Origin: Hyphomicrobiales bacterium
Lineage (GTDB): Bacteria > Pseudomonadota > Alphaproteobacteria > Rhizobiales > Rhizobiaceae
DNA length: 36,059 bases
Assembly (NCBI GenBank): GCA_017305835.1
Contig: JAFKJY010000092.1
Location: 1 to 36,059, forward strand
Reading direction: 5' to 3'
The notes beneath the pieces are model-generated. The model ran no database searches. It worked only from the letters and a program-made list of their open reading frames with translations, and was not told the DNA's origin. Position 1 is the first letter of the stretch. Each line of letters starts with the position of its first letter. A program made the translations under genes and the position numbers. Shown one piece after another: positions 17,558 to 25,367 of the stretch.

Positions 17558-17659
17558 GCAGTCGGGAGCAGAGAGCGTCGCATGTGCAGGCCTTTCGCAT
17601 TGTCGCCAGCAAACAGGGGCGTTCCCGTTCCGACTGCCGACTGCCGACTGGCGACTGCC
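17535..17659. repeat. Inverted pair of heptamer arrays, overlapping the adaptor gene end
   Basis: The left arm 17535-17565 is four units of CGGCAGT/GGCAGTC (one with T to A at the stop codon TAG). The right arm 17630-17659 is the complementary unit in four copies. About 64 bp lie between. The arms match the 14.4-kb pair closely, while the loop sequences differ. The left arm supplies the adaptor's final codons and stop. Confidence 0.88.
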
Positions 17660-17679
17660 CTCCGGCGCGGAGCCGCCGC

Positions 17680-18597
17680 ATGAGCGCCATCGACGTGCGC
17701 GGGCTGGTGAAGAGCTTTGGCGGCCGCACGGTGGTCGACCATGTCTCGATGCAGGTCGAGACGGGCGAGATCGTCGGCTTCCTCGGGCCGAACGGGTCGG
17801 GCAAGACGACGACAATCCGGCTGATGTGCGGCCTGCTGACGCCCGACGCGGGCGAGGGCGAGGTGCTGGGCTACGACATCCGCTCGGAGAGCCTGAAGAT
17901 CAAGCGCGAGGTCGGCTACATGACGCAGCGCTTCTCGCTCTACGAGGACCTGACGATCGCCGAGAATCTCGACTTCGTCGCCCGCCTCTACGAGCTCAGG
18001 CCGCGCAAGGCGCATGTCGACCGCACGCTGGACGAGCTCGGGCTGACCAGCCGCCGCGACCAGCTCTCGGGCACGCTGTCGGGCGGCTGGAAGCAGCGGC
18101 TGGCGCTCGCCGCCTGCATCATGCACAAGCCGAAGCTGCTGCTGCTCGACGAGCCGACCGCCGGCGTCGACCCCAAGGCGCGGCGCGAGTTCTGGGACGA
18201 GATCCACCGGCTGGCGGCCGGCGGGCTGACCGTGCTGGTGTCGACCCACTACATGGACGAGGCCGAGCGCTGCCACCGCATCAGCTACATCGCCTACGGC
18301 CGCATGCTGGCGACGGGTACGGTCGACGAGGTGGTGCGCGACGCGGGCCTCACCACCTTCATCGTGCGCGGGCCGGGCCTCGGCGCGGTCGCGGCCGAAC
18401 TCGCGCACGCGCCGGGCGTCGACCAGGTGGCGCCGTTCGGCAACACGCTGCACGTGGTCGGCGCCGACGCGAAGCTGCTCGAGCAGGCGGTGAAGCCGCT
18501 CGCGGCCCGGCCGGGGCTGACGATGGAGCCGGGCGAAACCAGCCTGGAGGACGTCTTCATCCAGTTCATGGCGCGCTCGAAGGACAACATGCAATGA
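17680..18597 (+). CDS. ABC transporter ATP-binding protein (YbhF-like, single domain)
   Basis: This 305-residue ATPase has Walker A GPNGSGKTTT, Q-loop YMTQRFSLYEDLT, signature LSGGWKQRLALA, Walker B LLLLDEPTAGVDP, and H-loop STHYMDEAERC. The C-terminal 90 residues are the extension typical of drug-export ABC-2 ATPases, ending in ETSLEDVFIQFMA. It powers export through the permease encoded 40 bp downstream. E. coli YbhF carries two nucleotide-binding domains in one chain; here there is one, so the functional unit is presumably a homodimer. The start at 17680 follows the right arm of a repeat, with a weak GGAG upstream. Confidence 0.92.
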   Translation: MSAIDVRGLVKSFGGRTVVDHVSMQVETGEIVGFLGPNGSGKTTTIRLMCGLLTPDAGEGEVLGYDIRSESLKIKREVGYMTQRFSLYEDLTIAENLDFVARLYELRPRKAHVDRTLDELGLTSRRDQLSGTLSGGWKQRLALAACIMHKPKLLLLDEPTAGVDPKARREFWDEIHRLAAGGLTVLVSTHYMDEAERCHRISYIAYGRMLATGTVDEVVRDAGLTTFIVRGPGLGAVAAELAHAPGVDQVAPFGNTLHVVGADAKLLEQAVKPLAARPGLTMEPGETSLEDVFIQFMARSKDNMQ

Positions 18598-18637
18598 GGC
18601 TGCCCGGCATCAGGCGCTCCCACGGCGGAGGCAGGCC

Positions 18638-19774
18638 ATGAGCCGCGTGTTCTCCTTCGCGCGGCTCGGCGCGCTGCTGACCAAGGAGTTCATCCAGATG
18701 CGGCGCGACCGCATCACCTTCGCGATGATGCTCGGCGTGCCGCTGATCCAGCTCCTGCTGTTCGGCTACGCGATCAACAACGATCCCAAGCAGCTTCCGG
18801 CCGCGCTCGTCACGGCCAGCAGCGATCCCTACACGCGCGCCATGGTCTCGGCGCTGGAGACGACCGGCTACTACCGCTTCGACCATGTCGGCATCGCGGC
18901 GTCGGAGGCCGAGCGGATGCTGGCCGAGGGCGAGGTGGTGTTCGTCGTCACCATCCCCTCCGACTTCGCCCGCCGCGTCGACCGCAACGACCATCCGCAG
19001 ATCCTGATCGAGGCCGACGCCACCGACCCGGCGGTCGCCAGCGGCGCCATCTCGACGCTGGGGACGGTGGCGCAGGGCGCGCTGCTGCGGGCGCGCGGCA
19101 TGGAGGCGGCCGCCTCCCAGAGCGCCGGCAGCCAGCTCGACGTGGTGGTGCACCGCCGCTACAACCCGGAGGGCATCTCGCAATACAACATCGTGCCCGG
19201 CCTGCTCGGCGTCATCCTGCAGATGACGATGGTGATGATGACCTCGATCGCGCTGACGCGCGAGACCGAGCGCGGCACGATGGAGAACCTGCTCGCCATG
19301 CCGGCTTCGCCGTTCGAGATCATGCTGGGCAAGATCATCCCCTATCTCGGGGTCGGCGCGGTCCAGGTGCTCGTCGTGCTCGGCGCGGCGCGGCTGCTGT
19401 TCGGCGTACCGTTCGTCGGCTCCGTCGCGCTGCTGGTCCTCGTCATCCTCGCCTTCGTGCTGGCGCTGGTGCTGCTCGGCTACACCTTCTCGACGATGGC
19501 GCGCACGCAGATGCAGGCGCTGCAGCTCACCTTCTTCTTCTTCCTGCCGTCGATCATGCTGTCGGGCTTCATGTTCCCGTTCCGCGGCATGCCGGCCTGG
19601 GCGCAGTGGATCGGCGAGGTGCTGCCGCTGACGCATTTCCTGCGCATCATCCGGGCGCTGATGCTGAAGGGCGCCGACCTGCGCGACATCGGCTGGGAGA
19701 CGGGCGTGCTCACCCTGTTCATCCTCGCCTATGCGGCGATCGCGCTGCTGCGCTTCCGGCGGACGCTGGACTGA
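18638..19774 (+). CDS. ABC-2 type transporter permease (YbhS/YbhR/YhhJ family)
   Basis: A 378-residue permease follows GGAGG. Topology is typical: a cytoplasmic start (LLTKEFIQMRRDRITFAMMLGVP) into helix 1, a large periplasmic domain (residues about 45-180), then five closely spaced helices from about residue 185 to the end. It includes the family motif TRETERGTMENLLAMPASPFEIMLGKIIPY and LPSIMLSGFMFPFRGMP. With the ATPase and HlyD adaptor it forms a tripartite exporter. E. coli has two permease genes (ybhS, ybhR); only one is present here, suggesting a homodimer. Substrates for the E. coli system include cefoperazone and chloramphenicol sensitivity phenotypes; the substrate here is unknown. 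The stop converges with the caspase-family gene, 4 bp away. Confidence 0.92.
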   Translation: MSRVFSFARLGALLTKEFIQMRRDRITFAMMLGVPLIQLLLFGYAINNDPKQLPAALVTASSDPYTRAMVSALETTGYYRFDHVGIAASEAERMLAEGEVVFVVTIPSDFARRVDRNDHPQILIEADATDPAVASGAISTLGTVAQGALLRARGMEAAASQSAGSQLDVVVHRRYNPEGISQYNIVPGLLGVILQMTMVMMTSIALTRETERGTMENLLAMPASPFEIMLGKIIPYLGVGAVQVLVVLGAARLLFGVPFVGSVALLVLVILAFVLALVLLGYTFSTMARTQMQALQLTFFFFLPSIMLSGFMFPFRGMPAWAQWIGEVLPLTHFLRIIRALMLKGADLRDIGWETGVLTLFILAYAAIALLRFRRTLD

Positions 19775-19778
19775 CGGG

Positions 19779-22109
19779 TCAGTCGGCCGCGGCCTTGTGC
19801 GCGGCGGCGGTGCGCACGAAGACGAAGTCGCCGCCCTCGTGGCCGACCTTCTCCAGCGGCCGGAACTGCGGCTCCTGGTCGGCGTTGGCGGTCACCTGCT
19901 GGAGGATGTAGCCGTCGAACAGCTCGCGCGCCGAGAAGGCGTCGTGCGGCTGGCTCTCCAGCCCGGTCAGCAGCGCACGAGCGAAGACCGAATGGCCGCC
20001 GCCGCCGAGATCGGCCACAGGCTCGTTGTTGCCGGAGGTGACGAGGACGCGGGAGCGGCGCGCCTGCAGCCTGAGCAGCGCCTGGTTGCGGTCGGCGTCG
20101 GAGATCGCCTCGGCCCGGCCCTCCGGCCCGCCGCGCATCAGGCTGCCGGAATAGCAGGAATCGGAGATCAGGATGACGTTGCCGGCCTGCATGCGCTTGA
20201 TCGCGCTGGAGATGTCGTCGGCCGACAGGAAGCTCGACGAATAGCCGACGCGCGCGTCGGCCGGCACCCAGAAGGCGAGCGACGTCATCTGCTCGTAGAC
20301 GCCGTGGCCGGCATAGTAGATCAGGACCTGGTCCTTGGGGCCGACATTCCTCGCCACGTCCTCCAGCCGGAACAGGATGTCGTTGCGGCCGGCGTCCTTG
20401 AGGACCAGCGGCAGCTTGCGGCCGTCGGGCATGGCTAGCTCGGTGGTGAAGCCGTAGCGGCCGGTCAGCACCGCGGCGATCGCGTCGGCGTCGGCGACCG
20501 GCGTCTCCAGCTTCGGCAGGCCGGTGTCGGGGCCGTAGGCCTGGTTGGCGATCAGGACCGCATAGCGCCTGCCCTCGCCTTCGAGCGCCTTCAGGTCGCC
20601 CTCGTAGACCAGATCCAGCGTCTTCTTGTGCATGCGCGAATCGGCGGTGACCGCGACGATGCTGACGCTGTTCAGGCCGGGGCTGAGCCTGACCATACGC
20701 TTGAAGCGCCCTTCGGTGTCGACCGGCGTCTCCTCGTTACCGACCAGCACGCCGACGACCGGCGCGGTCCAGCCGACCTGGCCCTCGATCTCGATCTCGG
20801 CGCGCTGGATCGCGGCCGCGCCGCGCTTCGGCGTCGGGTTGAGGATCTTGATCGGGTCCTGCCGCGGCGGCTGCACCTCGGCGACGATGACGAGATCCGG
20901 GTCGGAGGCCTCGATGCGCGGATGGCCGCGGTCGCGCTTCTCCGTGCCGTAATAGGCCTGGATCTCGTCGGCCAGCTCGCGCGGCGTCGGCGCGGTGCGG
21001 TTGAGCAGCGCGCTCGCCAGCGTGAAGCTGAACAGGCCGTAGACCTTCCTGTTGTCGGCGTCGCGCGGCAGCGGCATCTCGTAGCTGAGCTCATCCTCCC
21101 CGCAGGCATAGAGGACGGCAAATTCGCCGTGATCACGGCCGAGCCTGACCTGCGGCCAGTAGTCGCCGGGCGCGCCGTCATAGGCGTAGTTCCAGCCCGA
21201 CGCGTCGCCCGCCAGCCGCTGCCGCACCTCTATGCGGGCCGCCGCCGCGTAGAGGACGTCGAGCGAGGCGACGACGTCGGCGCCCTTGTTGCGGACGGCG
21301 ACCATGAAGTCGGAGACGTCGCGCCCGCGCACGACCTCGTGGAACTCGGGATCGTCGTCGTCGAGGAGGATCGCCAGGTCGTCATCGAAGGCGAGCTTTA
21401 CGCCGGCTGCGCGCGCGGCCGCCGCGGCGCCGGGGCCGGCACGGTCGGCCTGCGTGAGCCGGGTTTCGGCAAGCACGCGCTGCGAGAGCTGGATCGCCGA
21501 TTCGGAAAAGAGCTTCTCGAAATCGGCCGGAGCCACGATATCCTTCGCGCGCTGAAGAACGGCGGCCGCCAGTTCGGGAGCGCGCACCGAGCGCGCGGAG
21601 AAGTGGACGATCACGCGGTCGCCGCAGCGGGCCTCCGCCTGCGCCGCCGCGAATGCCGCCGCGACGTGGGCGCGGCTGGCCACCGTGCCGACGAGCGTGA
21701 CGATGTGGTCCGGCGCCACGCCCATGTCGCGCAGGCGTGCTTCGAGGAGTTCGACGTCGTTGTCCGGCCCTTTCAGCACCATGCCCGCGCCCGCGCCGAT
21801 GTCGCCCGCGCCGATGAGGACGGCGAAGGTGCGGCCCTTGCCGCCGGCGGCACCGCAAGCCGCGTCCGCTGCGGCAGGATAGGTCTCCACCAGCGGCGCG
21901 ATCAGGCCCGGAGCGCGTTTCTCCAGCACCTCGTGGTAAGCCGCCACGCGCTGCTGCTGGTTGCCGAGCGGGACCACCGCCGCTCCGGCACGGCCGGGCA
22001 AGCCCACCACGACGCACAGAAGCGCGGCCGCGAAGGCGCCGAGCCAGCTTCCGGCGCGGCTCACGTGCCGCACCGGCCGATGCGGGATCACAAATCCGAA
22101 AATGCCCAT
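19779..22109 (-). CDS. Secreted caspase-family (peptidase C14) protein with tandem degenerate and intact domains
   Basis: The protein has about 776 residues from the ATG at 22109 (AGGGTGG upstream; an ATG at 22130 is an alternative). Residues about 18-44 are a signal peptide (WLGAFAAALLCVVVGLPGRAGA). Residues about 90-400 are a caspase-like fold whose dyad is lost: the YYAGHG position reads HFSARS (Arg173 for His) and the DSCYSG position reads DVLYAA (Leu286 for Cys). A beta-rich linker follows (about 430-530, IEGQVGWTAPVVGVLVG). Residues about 545-770 form an intact C14 domain with YYAGHG (His602) and DSCYSG (Cys652). It is presumably an orthocaspase-like cysteine peptidase exported to the periplasm or surface; substrates are unknown. 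It is divergent from the LysR gene. Confidence 0.85.
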   Translation of the reverse strand: MGIFGFVIPHRPVRHVSRAGSWLGAFAAALLCVVVGLPGRAGAAVVPLGNQQQRVAAYHEVLEKRAPGLIAPLVETYPAAADAACGAAGGKGRTFAVLIGAGDIGAGAGMVLKGPDNDVELLEARLRDMGVAPDHIVTLVGTVASRAHVAAAFAAAQAEARCGDRVIVHFSARSVRAPELAAAVLQRAKDIVAPADFEKLFSESAIQLSQRVLAETRLTQADRAGPGAAAAARAAGVKLAFDDDLAILLDDDDPEFHEVVRGRDVSDFMVAVRNKGADVVASLDVLYAAAARIEVRQRLAGDASGWNYAYDGAPGDYWPQVRLGRDHGEFAVLYACGEDELSYEMPLPRDADNRKVYGLFSFTLASALLNRTAPTPRELADEIQAYYGTEKRDRGHPRIEASDPDLVIVAEVQPPRQDPIKILNPTPKRGAAAIQRAEIEIEGQVGWTAPVVGVLVGNEETPVDTEGRFKRMVRLSPGLNSVSIVAVTADSRMHKKTLDLVYEGDLKALEGEGRRYAVLIANQAYGPDTGLPKLETPVADADAIAAVLTGRYGFTTELAMPDGRKLPLVLKDAGRNDILFRLEDVARNVGPKDQVLIYYAGHGVYEQMTSLAFWVPADARVGYSSSFLSADDISSAIKRMQAGNVILISDSCYSGSLMRGGPEGRAEAISDADRNQALLRLQARRSRVLVTSGNNEPVADLGGGGHSVFARALLTGLESQPHDAFSARELFDGYILQQVTANADQEPQFRPLEKVGHEGGDFVFVRTAAAHKAAAD

Positions 22110-22239
22110 CGTTCCACCCTTGAACCCCATTGCCGCAGCGTAACAAAATGACCAACCGTGGCGATAGTTGGCCGACGCACGGCTTGACCGTGCCGCGGCC
22201 GGCCTCGATCCTGCACGGCAGAAACAGGGCCACCAGTCG
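22110..22239. promoter_or_regulatory. Divergent promoter region between the caspase and LysR genes
   Basis: This 130-bp gap must hold the promoters of both genes. It contains CCAAC (22152-22156) and GTTGG (22167-22171), an inverted repeat with 10-bp spacing, and GCACGG/CCGTGC (22177-22193) around CTTGA. LysR regulators usually bind a dyad in such gaps and repress themselves, so one of these may be the autoregulatory site. No clear -35/-10 pair stands out. Confidence 0.4.
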
Positions 22240-23139
22240 ATGCTCGACAAGCTCGAATCCTTCATCGCGCTGGCTCGCGCCCAGCATTTCGGCAAGGCGG
22301 CAGAGGAGCTGGGCGTGACGCAGCCGACGCTGTCGGCGGCGATCAAGCAGCTCGAGGGCGAGCTCGGCGTCATGCTGGTCAGGCGCGGCTCGCGCTTCCA
22401 GGGGCTGACGCCGGAGGGCGAGCAGGTGCTGGCCTGGGCGCGGCGCATCTCCGGCGACGCGCGCGCCATGCGCGAGGAGATGCGCGCGGCCCGGCACGGG
22501 CTGTCGGGGCGGCTGAGGATCGCCGCCATCCCCACCGCGCTCGCCATGATCCCGCGGCTGACGACGCCGTTCCGCGAACGGCATCCGGGCGTCAGCTTCT
22601 CGATCCTGTCGCGCACGTCGATCGAGGTGCTGACGCTGCTCGGCAATTTCGAGATCGACATCGGCGTGACCTATCTCGACAACGAGCCGCTCGGCCGCGT
22701 CGTCTCGGTGCCGCTCTATTCGGAGCGCTACCACCTCATCACCGCGACCGGGAACCCGCTGTCGGACCGCGACAGCGTCACCTGGGCGGACGTGGCGGAG
22801 CTGCCGCTGTGCCTGCTGACGCCGGACATGCAGAACCGCCGCATCATCGACCAGCACCTCTCCGAGGCAGGCGCGGTGGCGCGGCCGACGCTGGAATCCA
22901 ACTCGATGATCGTGCTGTTCTCGCACATCCGCACCGGCAAATGGTCTTCGATCATGCCGCTCAACCTGGCCGAGACGTTCGGCTTCGCGACGCCGATCCG
23001 CGCCATCCCCATCGTCAGGCCGGGCGCCAGCCACCTCGTCGGCCTCGTGGCGGCGCGGCGCGAGCCGCATACGCCGGTGGTCGCGGCGTTTCTGGACAAT
23101 GCGGCGGCGCTCGCAGGCGATCTGCGCTCCTATGCGTGA
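22240..23139 (+). CDS. LysR-family regulator, probable regulator of the formate dehydrogenase operon (FdsR-like)
   Basis: The 299-residue protein has the LysR helix-turn-helix at residues 1-60 (MLDKLESFIALARAQHFGKAAEELGVTQPTLSAAIKQLEGELG) and a periplasmic-binding-like effector domain from about 90 to 290. I chose the ATG at 22240 because this is where the conserved LysR N-terminus begins; upstream codons to 22168 are unlike the family. It reads toward the fds operon, which starts 134 bp further on, matching the fdsR-fdsGBACD order known in Cupriavidus. Control of the formate dehydrogenase by formate or a related metabolite is therefore likely. Influence on the divergent caspase gene is possible but unproven. 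Confidence 0.88.
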   Translation: MLDKLESFIALARAQHFGKAAEELGVTQPTLSAAIKQLEGELGVMLVRRGSRFQGLTPEGEQVLAWARRISGDARAMREEMRAARHGLSGRLRIAAIPTALAMIPRLTTPFRERHPGVSFSILSRTSIEVLTLLGNFEIDIGVTYLDNEPLGRVVSVPLYSERYHLITATGNPLSDRDSVTWADVAELPLCLLTPDMQNRRIIDQHLSEAGAVARPTLESNSMIVLFSHIRTGKWSSIMPLNLAETFGFATPIRAIPIVRPGASHLVGLVAARREPHTPVVAAFLDNAAALAGDLRSYA

Positions 23140-23164
23140 CCGCATGCTGGCATGACGGTCGGAC

Positions 23165-23205
23165 GATAGGATTTTTCTATCAATCGACGGGACACCTTTA
23201 TTGAT
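23165..23205 (+). promoter_or_regulatory. LysR-type binding sites upstream of fdsG
   Basis: GATAG (23165-23169) and CTATC (23177-23181) with 7 bp between give an ATAG-N7-CTAT dyad fitting the LysR T-N11-A rule (T23167, A23179). A second dyad, ATCAAT (23179-23184) and ATTGAT (23200-23205), overlaps its edge. A pair of adjacent sites is the usual recognition-plus-activation arrangement of LysR promoters. They lie 69-109 bp before the fdsG start. Confidence 0.6.
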
Positions 23206-23238
23206 TCCGCGGGGTTTCTGCGGTCTTTGATCGGGAAT

Positions 23239-23256
23239 GCCGGCCTGAAGGCCGGC
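23239..23256 (+). other. Leader hairpin just before the fdsG ribosome site
   Basis: GCCGGCC and GGCCGGC form a perfect 7-bp stem with a TGAA tetraloop. It ends 3 bp before the AGGGAGGG Shine-Dalgarno of fdsG. It may stop transcripts from the LysR gene or affect fdsG translation; no T-run follows. Confidence 0.5.
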
Positions 23257-23273
23257 TTCAGGGAGGGCGCTGC

Positions 23274-23749
23274 GTGACGAGGCAGCTGCAAGGTACCGAT
23301 ACGACGGCGCGGACCGCCGTGATCATCAACGAGCTCGGAAGCCTCGAAGGCCCGCTGCTGCCCATCCTGCACGAGGTGCAGGAGGAGTTCGGCTACGTGC
23401 CGCAGGAGGCGCTGCCGGTGATCGCCGAGGCGCTCAACCTGTCGAAGGCCGAGGTCCACGGCGTCGTCTCCTTCTACCACGATTTCCGGCGCGCGCCGGC
23501 CGGCCGCCACGTGCTCAAGCTGTGCCGGGCGGAGGCCTGCCAGTCGATGGGCGGCGACGCGCTGCACGAGAAGCTGAAGCGGCTGCTCGGCATCGGCTTC
23601 GGCGAGACGGCGACCGACGGCTCGGTGACGCTGGAGGCGACCTACTGCCTCGGCCTGTGCGCCTGCTCGCCATCCGCCATGCTCGACGGCGAGCCGATCG
23701 GACGGCTCGACGAGGCGCGCATCGAGGAACTGGCCGCGGAGGTGAAGGC

Positions 23750-23753
<4 letters not shown>
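23274..23753 (+). CDS. fdsG: NAD-dependent formate dehydrogenase gamma subunit, 2Fe-2S (NuoE-like)
   Basis: A 159-residue protein with a GTG start behind AGGGAGGG. It is a NuoE/HoxE-type thioredoxin-fold ferredoxin: helical N-terminus (LLPILHEVQEEFGYVPQEALPVIAEALNLSKAEVHGVVSFYHDF), then the four cluster cysteines in CRAEAC (Cys84, Cys89) and CLGLC (Cys125, Cys129). In FdsABG complexes it binds one [2Fe-2S] cluster beside the FMN/NADH subunit FdsB. It is the first gene of the operon, and its stop overlaps the fdsB GTG by 4 bp. Confidence 0.95.
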
Positions 23754-25306
<1,553 letters not shown>

Positions 25307-25367
25307 GCGATGGCGACCTGGATCGACACCCGCTCCCGCCCTATCTCTTTCCTCTAGGAGACCCGTC

